Origin: Cymbidium sinense
Lineage: Eukaryota; Streptophyta; Magnoliopsida; Asparagales; Orchidaceae
NCBI GenBank assembly: GCA_021442155.1
Contig: CM038222.1
Coordinates: 56,229,352-56,293,351, forward strand
Direction of reading: 5' to 3'
DNA length: 64,000 nucleotides
Shown here: positions 1 through 11,724 of the stretch, one piece after another
Numbering within the stretch: position 1 is the stretch's first letter
Layout of the letters: every line of letters begins with the position of its first letter
Made by a program: the position numbers and the translations under genes
The notes under the pieces: generated by a model
What the model saw: only the letters and a program-made list of their open reading frames with translations
Databases searched by the model: none
What the model was told of the DNA's origin: nothing

Positions 1-607
1 AAATTCAACTCAAACAAATTAAATCAATTTCAAAAAGGTAAATCCCAACCATAGGATAGTTTGAGATGCAGGTTTTTAACATCATGGGCATCTCCTACTT
101 ATCTTCTTTTGGCTTTGATAATAACTCCCTCTCTATGATCAATCCCATTTGATCTTCCAAAATAAACTAATTGATTGATAGTCCTACATATTGAAATCCT
201 TGGAGACAATGATCATTTATATTAATCGAGAGTATTCCTAAGGGAACTCATTCCTTAGGATGTAATTAACTATGGGAGCTTGCCCCTATAAGAAACTTAA
301 TGAACCTGATTTAAAATAAACCCTACTTTACTTTTCTATGTAAAATAGGGGAAGAATCTTAGTTTGCTCTTGAGACCCATTATCTTAGGAGTCCTTGTTG
401 AGTGATTAGGTCCATTGTAGGATGATGACTTCTATCTTTCGAGATAGTACACCTTTCCTCAATGTCATACCCAATCACCCTCAATTATAACATTTGCGGA
501 TCTACATGATATCAAAATTGCTCAAAAAGAAGAAGATGTATATTTCTATCCTCATTTTATATTGAATAGAGTGAAGATGGAAGTATATATTTTATTCTTT
601 AGAAAAA
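1..607 (+). repeat. Giant LTR, terminal fragment (forward)
   Basis: This stretch matches the last 600 bases of the copy ending at about 8,033, almost block for block, and is the reverse complement of 17,700-18,250, 46,100-46,650 and 62,760-63,200. It carries the family's terminal hairpin (CCCTACTTTAC ... GTAAAATAGGG, 321-350) and the palindrome CTATCTTTCGAGATAG at 432-447. It ends near TTTATTCTTTAG at about 600, where sequence from the middle of the same family takes over. I read it as the 3' end of one LTR copy whose remainder lies left of the window. No gene is visible in it. Confidence 0.75.
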
Positions 608-1328
608 TTCAAATATTAAAAATTTACAAAACCGTCCATCCCACGTGTTTTGGATGGACGGTCCTGATTAAATGTGCTAGATCCTTTGATTATTTCCTTC
701 ATCACCGCTAGTTGATCCTCGACCGCCTCATTTTGATCGACAAATAAGGAGATGGAGAAAATGCCTGTACCACGACATAAGGGATGTGATAACTTAAATA
801 ACCATCGCCATCGTAAACGTGAAAAGCTGCAGTGCATGGTACACATGGGATTAGTTAATTAATTAAAGCTATTTAATTTCCTTTAATCAGCGAAACTTCA
901 AAAATACATAACTAAATATAAAAAAATCAGAAAAATAAAAATGAGGGCTCATTTTAAAGATAAGTCAGAGGGGAATCCTATAAAATTATTTATAATTAAT
1001 TTTGAATAGTGGATTTTCCTTAATTAAGGTATAATTAAAAACTTAATAACCTTAATTACTCCCTAATCATTTCATTAATTACTTCCAAATTTCTCAAACA
1101 TATTTCGGGGGATGGCTTCTGCCTCTCCAAATTTTTTAGAAATTTATTAATGAGTTAATTAAAGAAATAATTTAATGAATCCATAATCACCCTCTTAATA
1201 TAATTAAGGGTAATTAAGCTTGTGAACAGTGGCTTCATAACTTAATTAAGATAATTAAATATTATTTAAGTGAAGAGGAGGTTTATGGAATGAGTTTGGT
1301 TCATTTTCCCTAAGTTATTCCCTAAACT
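608..1328 (+). repeat. Giant LTR, internal fragment (forward)
   Basis: A fragment from the middle of the long LTR. It parallels 3,490-4,210: the GC-rich hairpin CCGTCCATCC ... GGATGGACGG (632-661) comes first, then the TTAATTAA-rich stretch, then GGTTTA...CCCTAAAC. It is flanked on the left by an LTR end and on the right by the minisatellite block of another copy, so both edges are rearrangement or insertion breakpoints. A short minus-strand open frame across 616-846 has no recognisable domain and is not called as a gene. Confidence 0.65.
632..661. other. GC-rich hairpin CCGTCCATCC/GGATGGACGG
   Basis: Perfect 10-bp inverted repeat around a 10-base loop in otherwise AT-rich DNA. Equivalent hairpins sit at the same place in other LTR copies, at 45,177-45,207 (11-bp arms) and 50,589-50,613 (arms shifted to ATCC/GGAT). 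A related but less perfect form is at about 3,487-3,513. Its function is unknown. Confidence 0.7.
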
Positions 1329-2610
1329 CAAGTTCAATCAAAATCCAACCTAAGCTTTTCAAGTCAAATCCTTGAACTTAGCCAAATCAACTTCAAATCA
1401 AGCCAAACTTGATTTTTCTTCATGATTCAATCAATCCTTCAATCATGAATCCAAATATAAATACAAACTTCAATCACTTAACCAAAACTCAATTCAAAAA
1501 TCAAGCCAAAATCCATTTCATGTTCATTTTGAACTTGAAATTGTCAAATGAATCAAAGCTCATTTGACTTCAAACCACTAATGGATTTATATTTCAATCA
1601 AATCAAATCAATCGCTTTGACCAAGCCATTTGACCTGCCTTCACTTAACCCAAAGTGGCCTAAGTACTTATGAGCCAAATTCTAATCCTAACAAAATTGG
1701 ATTGAACTAAGCTCCACCTAAGCCTCTCATCATGATCAACAATCATCATGAGATGATCAATCACTCAAATTGGGTCAAACAAAGTCAAACTGCAAGAGTT
1801 GACCAAGTCAACCCTAGCCAAAAATGAAACCCAACATAAAAATCCACCTAAGCCAAATTGATTGAAACCAATAATCTAAGTTCATTCATGATCAATGTTT
1901 GAACTTGACCAAGTCAACATTTGAGCCTAACCCACCTAATTGGCCACTTGACTTTAGTTGACCCAATTTGACCTAAAAGTCAAAATGTGTCAAAACTTGA
2001 TCTAAGCCAAATTGATTGAATCCAATGGGTCAAGTTCATTCCAAATGATTGTGAACTTGACCAAAGCTCAATTGGCCAATTAGACCCAACTTAGAATTGA
2101 CTATGAACCCAACTCTGACCTGCTGTGGTCAAATTGAGCCAAATCAAACTTAACCAAAATTGATTGGAAACAAAGATACCAATCCCTTTCATATGACCAA
2201 CCAAACCTAAACCTACCCATGACCTAGTTTAAATAGGTCAAATGGGTCAATCTCACCCATTTGACTAAACTAAATTAAATGAACCAAATTCAAACCTAAA
2301 CCAAATTGAATCAAACCAAAGCCACCAAACATTTCAAATGGTCATATGAACTTGAACCTTGGTTTGATCCAATTGACCATTTGTCAATCTTGACCCAAGT
2401 TGATCCATTTTGACTTAAATGGGTCAACATGAGCCAAATGACATCAAACCAACTCCAAATTCAATGAAACTTAGCCAAACCTATTTTCTCAATATACTAA
2501 ACATGCCCAAACTAAAATCAAGATCAAATTATCATTTACCCCTAATTATAGATGAATTTCAAATCCACTTTGAATTTGGTCAAATCCTCTCCATAACCAC
2601 TGCACCCCGG
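1329..2610. repeat. TTGACC/GGTCAA-rich degenerate minisatellite
   Basis: Irregular direct and inverted repetition of words such as TTGACCAAGTCAAC, CCAAATTGATTGAA and AATGGGTCAA. By eye I count more than twenty TTGAC or GTCAA words between 1,500 and 2,600, against about two expected by chance on two strands. Reverse-complement counterparts lie at 31,640-32,720 and 51,560-52,480. TTGAC(C/T) is the core of the plant WRKY W-box; whether it binds anything here is untested. Confidence 0.75.
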
Positions 2611-5600
2611 ATCAAGTGAACGCCAGGAGTGTGGTGCACCCAACATAATGCTTCAACCTTGCCCAATGGCCAAACTAATCACATGAACATGGTGAATCTC
2701 CTTCTACTTCCCAAGCACATGGAAGTTCACCATTCCACTCCTTGGCCAAAACCAAATTCAAATACATCCCAAACGGCCTAACAAGCCCACTCCTTGTGAT
2801 CAATTGGATCAAAATGACAAAGCAATGCTCGATTGTTGGATTGCCAAAGGGGGAGATATACTCCCCATAATTTGAATTTAATCCATCACTCTCATACTCT
2901 ATTGAACCTAGGGAAGTTAGAGAAGCCATTCCTTAGCCTCCCCAAGATTCCTAGAGTGAAATCAAATTCTCATTTCTCAATTTTCAATGATTGAAAATAG
3001 GGGAGCTCCACCTAAAACCCAACTTTCTCTACACTTCAAATCAACCTATTTCCCTTTGCAAGCTCCATCAATGAGCTCAATCGAGCTTGCCAAAAGCTTC
3101 ATACAAGCTCTTGAAGCAAGGGAAGAGTGCCCAAGACCAAAGCCGAGCTCAAGACAAAGGGGAGTTGGTCTCTAGAAGCATCTACTCAATTTCAAAGCCT
3201 CCAAACTTCAACAAAGCTTCATCTCCACTAGAAGAAGCTTCTCCAAGGGAATCGAGCACCGGTGAGGTATGCCATTAAATTGAGCATAAGATCAATGTAT
3301 GTTGGTCCTTGTGAAGTGGATTTCAATCTTATGTTGATCTAGTGGTTAGATGTTCTTGTCCTTATGCTTAGATGGTGTGAGTTGATTTTCAATCCAATCC
3401 GAGCTCAATCGAGCTCGGATCATCTCCTCAAAGATGGATGATCTCCATCTTACAAAGAGAATTGCAGGAGTGAATCTCTAGTCTTCATCCATGCATTTTA
3501 GATGGACGGCCAAGATTAAAACACATAGCATCCCATGTTTCACGCTTTAGGACCACAACTTTAATTCAACCGTACGATCCTTGATCGGATAGCTAAGGAG
3601 AAAGCATGTAATGCCACTGGCACGTCACTACGCTGTGATGGGTTAAAGAGCCAATCTCGTCATGCCAAGTGGAAAGCGCTTTCAGATTAGTGGCCCATGG
3701 CCCATGTATACTGTGAATTAAATACTTAATTAAGCTATTTAAATATCCTAATTAATTATGGAAACTTCTAAAATGTATATCTAAGCCTAGAAAAATAAGA
3801 AATATATGAAATAAATTGCATTGGATAGATAATTAAATATAGAGTATTTTAAACATGATTTTAATAGATTTTGAATAGTATTTTCTCTGAATTTAGGTTT
3901 TATTGGGAATGTTATTTTGCTAACTACCCTTTAATTACTCCACTGATTAATCCCAAACTTTTTGTGCTTAATTATTGGGATGACTCCTACCTTCTCTAAT
4001 TTTCTTCTGATTTATTAATGGCTTAATTAGGGGAATTTCTAGTTCATTCCTTCATCACTCCCTTCATATAATTAAGCTTAATTAAGAGCATAATTAGTAG
4101 TTTAACCCTATGATTGAGTAAAATTAAGTTTTGATTGAGTGAGTATAAGGTTTAGGAGTAATTTTGGGTTTCTTTCCTTGAGATGTTCCCTAAACCCCTT
4201 TTTTCTTCCTTAATCCATCCTTAATTAAGGGTTAATTCACTAATTACCCCTTAATTAATTTCATAAAATTCTAAAATTTTTTAGAACTCAATTAAGTAGA
4301 TGCTTGGGTGTTCAATATCCCAAAGTACACAATTAAGGAAATCAAAATCCAACTCATGTGAGCAAGGTTATGAAATTACTTAAGCTAAATCCTTTAGTTT
4401 AATTAATCATTAATCATGATCCAAATGCATTAGGTCCTTTTATTACTAAATGCATTGCTGATATAAATTCCTTGTGTGATTTTATGTCATCTCATTTGCT
4501 CATAATTATTTGATTAACTATGCTAAGATGGCATAGGGAAGGGGCAATTAACATGCTTAATTCATACCTTAACCTAAGTAACATATAAAAATAATCTAAT
4601 CACCTAAAAATTAAACTAAAATAACCAACATATGAGGGAATGGGTTAGGAACAACAAACTCACCTCACATTTCTCAAATTAAATCAAACTTAAAACAAAA
4701 TCAAACATTCTTAAAAAGTAATTTGATTTATTTTAAACTTTCTTATTTAATGAGATTATCTTTAGGAATTAATTAGGGTGAATGTGTTTACTTTCATCAC
4801 TTTAGTTCTTTCTAACATGCTAAATTTGTATGTCATATGAATTTCATGCATTCATTCTTTTCAAAATCAAAATGAAAGTGAAATATTTTCTTTATGTAAA
4901 ATTGCATGTTTTGGATAAAGTAAAATATGAATGGCTATTATCAATATTAAATTCAAAAATATTTTCAAAATCTATAAATCAAATATCCAAAACTAAAAGT
5001 GTGCTACTTATAATTCATTTATAAGCTTGCATATGAATATAAAAATGTGTCTTATGTTTGCTTCCTTTCTTTCCTCTTAATATGTATAGTTCTTTTAAAG
5101 GAACATAACACTTGCTTAAATTTATTCTTGTCCTCTTCCATGTTATGACTTAAGAAATATCCTTACACTTACACATATAAATTTCATAACCAAGTTCAAA
5201 CATAAGTACAAACTTTTGCATGTTTCTTTCCCTTCATTTTTTTGTACATATACTTGTATTTAAGGATTAAGTATCCCTAAGTAGGTCTTATACCTTAAAC
5301 CCCTGGTTAACAATGGCATCGTACTCACTTATGCCTTTCATACAAATATGTGTACATGTGAAACAGTGGATAAGAAAACTTTTTTTCTACTTAATGAAAA
5401 TCATGCATCATAAAGCATTCAAAATTTTTTTTAAGTAACTCACTTAGCCTTCATCATAAAGTGTGCTAAATAATTCTCATTTGTATGTATAAATATGCTT
5501 AGGATACATCCATATCCATGTTATACATGTTGGGAAAGAAATGAAGTGATGCGTGTTTTGTGAATTTAATTCACTTTACTTAATCTTAAAATGTCTTTCT

Positions 5601-7741
5601 TTTTGAATAGATTTGTTTAGTGCTGATCTAAACTTGGGATTAATTAAAATACATAATAAAATATTCACTAAATAAAACTAAATATAAATCTACTTTAGAA
5701 ATTACTTAAGGTAGGGAAGGAAAGAGAATTATCTTCTCTTTTCTCTCTCTTTTAAACTTAGTAATTAATTATGATTCATTTAAACCAAATCAAAAATACA
5801 AAATAAAATCAACCCAAATAAACTAATCACTTAAATGAAACTGCCCATCTAAGTTAAACATCTTCACACTTAGAAAATCTAAACCTTAAAATCATAGCTA
5901 AGCATACCACACAAACCTCCTAAAGCACACACATTAGACTAAGTCACCACTTATAGCTTTAAGTTAGGGCGGTGCATGGCTTGATATTTGCTTTTATTAT
6001 TTTGTGATGTTTGTTTTAGTCTGGATGTTAGGGTAAATGTACGTAGAATGAATGGTAGATTTAGTCTAATCATTATTTTTTGCAAGGGATTGTGTTTAAG
6101 GGGCATTGTAATAAAAATATAAATGCTTTTGTTGTGCGGGTGCTTATTCCCCTAAGAGTAATCCAATAGGCCATGTGGATTTGGTTACCCATGTGTGGGA
6201 TGCTAAGTCCAATATACATGCTTGAGATTTGTATGGTTTGTTTAGCCAATCTCTATTTTGCAGTGTTATTTAGACTTACTTTTTCATTTCATGCAATTTT
6301 TGTAATTAAGATTTTGGAATGATTGTTATGGGGATTAAGATGAGCATTGGTCATAAGATTACATCTTATGTACCATGTGAAGCCTTTGGAGAAACCACCT
6401 TCCAATCATCCAAAAGAAGAAAGCAGAAAGAAGAAAGAAGAAATGAAGACCCCCATAACATGAATTTCCTCACTTGATTGTAAATTAATTCATTTATAAT
6501 TTGGGTTGTATAATGGTAGAGCTTCGCTACCCAATTTTCTTTCGGGTTTGTGTGGTGGTGCCCGACCATAAATGGCCTTTTAATCTTTGCATTAGCTTTA
6601 TAAAATGTGTGATATTTTATTTAGCTTGTGCATTAAGATGACATATTTTTCTAGTTTCTTTCTTGCTTGATGAATGGCTGGATGCGGATTAGGCTCTTAA
6701 GAAAAATAAATCTTCTACCAAATTAATCAATTCAAAATTAAAATAAACAATTCATAACCTCACTTAAAGCATAAGTTAAAATCAAGATAAAAGAATTAGC
6801 AACCCCTTAGTTGGATGAGTATTTCTTTTATAACATCATGCATAAAGCATCTTGTTTCACTCTTGATTGGAGGGCTTTCACCTTTGCTAGAAAACTTAAC
6901 CTTTTTGAGCCATGGTGGAAACACCTCCCTTCATTGATTTTAGCCAATAATCTTACTTCTCATGCATTATGCATATGAATCATATAAGCCTAAGTCAAAT
7001 GATTGTCCAAAAATGAAAATAAAATGTAATATGAATTGCATTAGATCTAGGTCATTTTCATGTCATTAAATGATCTAGTCTCTTGAGTGAGTTTAAGGAC
7101 TTAGTCTCTTTCTAAAATAAATAACGCTATCTTGCATAAAGCATATGACTTGCCTACATGAATTTAAAATCATAGGAGGAGTTAGTTGACGGCCACCCCC
7201 AAGCGGTTGTAAGTCCAAGCAGTTGGGTGGTTTGTCATCTCTTGTGGAGGAAAACCAAATACATTTTTTTCCATAGATTTAGGTCATGCATTTTGGCCCT
7301 CGCCAAAGCTCCCTAATTTAGGTTCTGAGATTGCTTCTCCTATGGGTCATAAGCATAAATCCTCACCTCTTAGGAATTTTCATAACCTTATATTATGAAA
7401 TTATAATCCCCAAACCTCTAATAAAAATTCAACTCAAATAAATAATTCAATTTCAAAAATGTGAAGCCCGATTATAGGATAGTTTGAGGATGTTCATTAA
7501 GTTTCTTAGCATCATGAGCATCATCTACTTATCTTTTTTTGGCTTCATTAATAACTCCCTTGCTTTGATCAATCCCATTTATTCTTCCAAAACAAACTAA
7601 TTGATTGATATTCCTACCTATTGAAATCTTTGGAGGCAATGGTCGTTCACCTTAATCGAGAGTATCCTAAGGGATCTCATTCCTTAGGATGTAACTATGG
7701 GGCTTGCCCTGTGGAACTTAACAAACCCGATTTAAAATAAA

Positions 7742-7771
7742 CCCTACTTTACTTTTCCATGTAAAGTAGGG
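7742..7771. other. LTR terminal hairpin CCCTACTTTAC/GTAAAGTAGGG
   Basis: Perfect 11-bp inverted repeat, about 260 bases from the LTR end. The same hairpin is recognisable in the other copies at 321-350, 17,892-17,921, 35,747-35,776, 40,852-40,881, 46,290-46,319 and 61,327-61,353. The 62,678 copy has lost it. A role in transcript 3'-end formation or RNA folding is only a guess. Confidence 0.7.
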
Positions 7772-8033
7772 AAAGAATCTTTGGTACACATGTAGACCCA
7801 TTATCCTTAGGAGTCCTTGTTGAGGTGATTAGGTCCATTATAGGGTGGTGACTTCTATCTTTTGACATAGTACACCTCTCCTCAATGTGGTACCCGATCA
7901 CCCTCAATTAGAATATCTACAGATTTCATTAATTTAAAAAAAGGCATAAAAAGAACAGATGTATATTTCTTTCTTCATTTTATCCCGTATAGAGTGAAGA
8001 TGGAAGTATATATTTTATTCTTTAGAAATTATA

Positions 8034-8480
8034 TAAAACTTCACGGCAGTCTCCTGGAAAAGCTATTGATCTTGGTACTTTTGAATGCAGTACCATTATC
8101 GATATAATTTATCGAGGAATGATATGATATGGTTTTGAAGAAGTAGAGCACTGGGATGACTTCATGGTACCACTGGAAAAGTAGTCGATGGCTAAGATGA
8201 ACCGATGACCTTTTGAAGAAGGAGGATCGATAGGACCCACTATGAGGCCAATGCAGGATGTAGAATATTGGGCGATTGATGTAAGATCACATCGTGTACC
8301 TGACATTGATGGAATCTCCTACCTACGTTAATGCAGTCTGTGATCATCGAAGGCCAGTAGTACTCATGTCTCTTGATCTTTTCTTTCATCTTCAGACCGG
8401 ATTGGTGTGCTCCACATAGATCTGAATGTACCTCAGTCATGATCTTATGGGCTTCATGTTTGTCTAAATAGCATAATCAC
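8034..8480 (-). pseudogene. TAT-type gypsy integrase, N-terminal part, truncated
   Basis: Minus-strand pieces translate to the plant TAT integrase: a zinc-binding region (HEAHKIMTEVHSDLCGAHQS and YYWPSM), then the start of the catalytic core (GHRFILAIDYFS) and, at the very left edge, the remains of the NGTAFKS segment. At least one frameshift, near 8,300, is needed to join them. The zinc motif reads RRFHQCQVH where family members normally have a cysteine in place of F, so one metal ligand is lost. Homology stops at about 8,033, where a forward LTR begins. The rest of the core, including the third catalytic residue, and the C-terminus are missing from this locus. It is nonfunctional. Confidence 0.85.
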
Positions 8481-8599
8481 ATTTGATCAAAAAACTATCG
8501 GTACAAGGTTTCATCCACGAGAGTATAGGAGAGAGCTCTCTATTTCATCTGTTGGGCTTGTGATTTCTCTTGAGGTAGTTTGTCTGTTTAAGTAATTGG

Positions 8600-9270
8600 T
8601 GAATGGTTGCCTCCAATCTGACTCCTCATCCTTTTTGGCAATGGCAACCTACCCTTCAAGAGAATATCTCTTGACGAGTTCAGCATCAATAAGGGATAGG
8701 ACTTGTCTATTTTGAAAACTTATTGGAATGGACACATCTACCGGACATGCCAATTCCTTGGCGAGTTTGGCCAAAGCATCTACTACTGCGTTCTCTCCTC
8801 AAGGGACCTTGTAGATGGTGACCTAGGATTTGGGCCAACTTCATGGTGTACTCATGGTAGTGTGAGCTTAAGTTTTAGAACCTTATAGGATCCAACAATC
8901 TGGTTGATGACCAGCTAAGAATCCTCATAGATGTTGATGCTTTCACACACACTGTAATAGTTAACTCCAGAACAAAAATCAAAGCCTCATACTCAGCTTC
9001 GTTATTGGTGCATGAATTGGAGAGATAGTATGAGAATCTCATCACATCACGATCTGGAGTTAAGAGAACGATTCCTACCCCTAGCTTTCTTGGAAGACTA
9101 GATCATGGTTCTTCTCCTTTTTGAAAAAAAGCCACCATCAAAATACATCTCCCAAATGGTGACTGTCAACCTCCCCTAAGTTCATGATTTGTTCATCTAG
9201 GAGATCATCACTAAGAGGAGAATCAGCATGAAGTGGGTGTGCTGATAAGAAATCTACTAGTGCCTATCCT
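8600..9270 (-). pseudogene. Second (archaeal-type) RNase H of TAT gypsy element
   Basis: Between the RT-RNase H and integrase segments, frames on the minus strand give VDFLSAHPL, then the RNase H core pieces LGVGIVLLTPDRDVMRFSYY, NNEAEYEAL and the region around SINIYEDS. These correspond to the acidic positions of an RNase H fold. An extra RNase H placed between the first RNase H and the integrase is the hallmark of the TAT clade, and it supports assigning this element to that clade rather than to Athila or the chromoviruses. Frameshifts and stops break it throughout. The matching region in the third interior is 57,240-57,760. Confidence 0.75.
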
Positions 9271-9364
9271 TTCATGCACGAAGGGTATGAATGTAATATT
9301 AAACTGTGAGAGAATCATGGACCAACGCTAATCATCCAGATAACTTTGGCCATGTCATGAGATA

Positions 9365-10470
9365 CTATAGTGGATTGATTCTTGAAATCAAGTTTACCTT
9401 ATGAGTAAGCATATAGTGTTGTAGCTTTTGGAAAGCAAAGATTAAAGCTAGGCAATGTTTCTCACTAGGTGGGTAGTTTGCTTTAGCAAGGATCAGACAA
9501 TGGCTAAGGCAGTAGAGAGCATTCTCCTTCCCTTCGTTGTTGATTTGGGCCAACAAAGCACCAAGGGAGTCATCCAATGCAGCAGTGTAGAGGATAAGTG
9601 GCCTGCCCGGGATAGGGGCTACTATAACTGGTGGCTTCACCAAATATTACTTGATGTCTTCAAAAGCATGCTGACACTTATCATCCCACTTAAACTTAGC
9701 ATCTTTTTTGACAATTGCTGAAAATGGCTTGCATCTCCCTTATAGGTTGGAGATAAAGCATCTTAAATACGCCAACTACCCTTAGAAAGATCTGAGTTGA
9801 GTTAGACTTTTAGGGGTGTCATTTTGAAGATAGCTTTATCTTTTTTGGGTCTATCTCTATTCCCCGGTGTCGAACAATAAACCCAAGGAACTTCTAAAGC
9901 TACTCCAAATGCATACTTCAGAGGATCCATTTTGAGATTGAATTATCTTAACCATTCAAAACTACTCTCAAGTCAAAGAGATGGTCTTCATTTTCATTGC
10001 TTCTGACTACCAGATCATCAACATTGCATTCAACTTGATGATGAATGAGTTTGTTGAAGATTTGAGTCATTGCTCATCGGTATGTAACACCAGTATTTTT
10101 AAGGCCGAAAGACATGCCCTTATAATAATAGCTTTTGATCGGGGTTTAAAAAGCAGTGTTTCTTTCATCCTCATGGGCCATTTTAATTTAGTTGTATCCA
10201 GATGACTCATCCATGAAGGAGAATACTGCATAAGATGAGGTGATATCCACCATTAATTTTGGTATATGAAGTGAAAATTCATCCTTAGGACATGCCTTAT
10301 TTAAGTCTTTGAAATCGATGCATATGCAAATTTGGCCATTCTTTTTCTTAACTGGCACAACAGTTGGATATTTTTTTTTTCTATTGAAACTAGCATTGAT
10401 CAATTTCTTGACTTCAAAATGACATGTTGCTCGATTTCTAATCGCATGCATCTAGGAGTTTGCTTGGGTT
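9365..10470 (-). pseudogene. Reverse transcriptase-RNase H of TAT gypsy element
   Basis: Two clear blocks lie on the minus strand. The RT fingers/palm block (10,188-10,451) contains VPVKKKNGQICICIDFKDLN, then ACPKDEF and SFMDESSGYN. The thumb/connection and first RNase H block (9,365-9,643) contains PPVIVAPIPGRPLILYTAAL, GALLAQ and a tail matching the RNase H C-terminus (FAFQKLQHYMLTHKV). Between them, out of frame, the catalytic box reads CNVDDLVV, so the two aspartates survive but the usual tyrosine before VDD is asparagine. Many stops, mostly TAG or TGA. In an intact element this domain copies the RNA into DNA in cytoplasmic particles. Confidence 0.88.
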
Positions 10471-10559
10471 TGCATTAGGGTTTATTGCTAGTTTGGGCTG
10501 CTACGTCAGAAGATAATCTGGGCATCTCTTCATAGCTTCATGTAAAGCAACCCTTAAAC

Positions 10560-11370
10560 TCAATCAATAGCCTAACTAAGTCATTAGTTTCTTATTCATT
10601 TAGTAGAGAACATATGTATGTAGGGCGTGGATCTTCTTCTGTCCTGAGGTTGATTTCTTCAAGCTTGTCGATAGTTGAATGAATTTTCTCTTCAAATTTT
10701 GGAGGTGCATCTTTGATTTGAAGATCATCAGGATTATCTAAAGTTTCTAAACACACTTCCTCATAAGAGTTAGTGTGATTTGAGAAGATCCTATCAGACT
10801 CCAAATGATTGGTGATAACTTAGTAGTAATTATCATCATTGATTGGACCCACTGTACCGAATCTTAATCCTAGTCTTGATTGTGCATCCCTACTTTTATC
10901 ATTCCACAACTTCTCAAAATATTCTGACCTGTGCCTGGACCATGTATAAGGAATCAAACCTTTCTTCACAAGATATGAATATAAGAGTACCAATCAAAAG
11001 GTAATTCAATTAAATCTTTATATGAAATATCCTCAAGTTCTACATCAGCTTCTGAGCTTGAGGATGATGATCCCAGTAAGAATCTCTTTGGCTTGACATT
11101 CATGGAAGACCTAGGGGATTCCTTAACTACTAAACCTTCAACTTTTTGTCAAGAAAGTGAGATTAGAGCTAAAGTTCCCAACTACTGCCTAATAGTTTTT
11201 CATAAACATGATTCGAATACATTCGTGATTTGCTTAGAGGCCTAGTCTTCATCACTGTCTGGCTCGAGTTTCACCTTCAATGTAACCTGCTGAGAGGGGT
11301 TGGCTGGTATGCTAATCACATGAGACTCATCCTCTAAGCTAGATTCCAAGTCTATGTGAATAGTAGGAGT
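10560..11370 (-). pseudogene. Gypsy polyprotein linker upstream of RT
   Basis: The minus strand at 10,592-10,804 reads an acidic stretch ending LRTEEDPRPTYICSLLNE. In TAT polyproteins this type of segment (IxLGTExxPRPTxISxLLxxEE) lies just before the RT. Further right, a serine-rich acidic stretch (GSSSSSSEADVELEDISYKD, about 11,030-11,085) is shared with the third interior at 59,400-59,470, where it reads GSSSSSPEVDVELEENTFKE. The order matches between the two copies, which confirms a common ancestor. Frameshifted, with no catalytic residues expected. Confidence 0.7.
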
Positions 11371-11379
11371 AATTCTATG

Positions 11380-11720
11380 AATTGGAATATAACCCCAGTT
11401 GGCTGGCGGCCAGGTAGAGGGTCCTCAACCTCTAAAATTGCCTTTGTGTCTGCCTCTGCCTCTGCCTGGTGGAGGTCGACTCATCATACCCATATGTCCG
11501 TATGGTGGACCGAACTGTGGGTGGAATGTAACGCATGGCTCTTCCTCTTCCTTGGTGTCCCTTTCTCGGTCACTTGCACTTTCATTTTTTTTTCTTTTTC
11601 TTTTTTCTTTTTCTTTTTTTCTTTTTCTTTTTCTTTTGTATTTGAATTTTGACCAAGTTTGCAAGAAAGGTGTTTTTATTTTGAGGAAGATAGTAGGTCG
11701 CATCTTCATATATCTCGACC
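11380..11720 (-). pseudogene. RG-rich segment of gypsy polyprotein with CT-tract expansion
   Basis: The minus strand reads CVTFHPQFGPPYGHMGM, then PPPGRGRGRHKGNFRG. The third interior has the counterpart at 59,678-59,884 (GHVGWMDQPPPGRGRGRNKG). Here a pyrimidine microsatellite (CTTTTT repeats, about 11,584-11,638) has expanded inside the segment and adds an artificial run of K, R and E residues; the other copy has no such run. RG-rich tracts suggest RNA binding, but that is inference. Confidence 0.65.
11584..11638. repeat. (CTTTTT)n pyrimidine microsatellite
   Basis: An almost pure T/C tract of about 55 bases with a CTTTTT-like period, lying inside the decayed gypsy polyprotein. It is absent at the corresponding place in the copy at 59,880-59,950, so it arose after the two copies diverged. 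Confidence 0.9.
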
Positions 11721-11724
11721 TCTC

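Larger units (their letters stand above)
1329..8033 (+). repeat. Giant LTR, nearly complete forward copy
   Basis: The longest forward copy. Block order: TTGACC-rich minisatellite (1,329-2,600), more GC-rich block (2,600-3,720), TTAATTAA-rich block (3,720-4,500), then a conserved terminal portion to 8,033 that repeats 1-600 at its end. The reverse complement of the same order is found from 17,686, 40,583 and 46,045. The right end abuts a minus-strand gypsy integrase broken in mid-domain, so this LTR, or the element it belonged to, landed in or was joined to that integrase. Short open frames here (for example 2,987-3,278 and 4,830-5,024) are not kept between copies and carry no domain. The LTR assignment is inferred from the terminal position and the adjacent PBS in the reverse copies. 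Confidence 0.65.

Noticed and set aside
2987..3278. Two overlapping small forward ORFs that could be a plant gene
   Set aside because: They lie in the GC-rich block of the repeat, and the equivalent frames at 30,900, 45,450 and 50,800 are not kept open.
11425..11709. Nuclear localisation-like K/R run
   Set aside because: Produced by a pyrimidine microsatellite absent from the sister copy.
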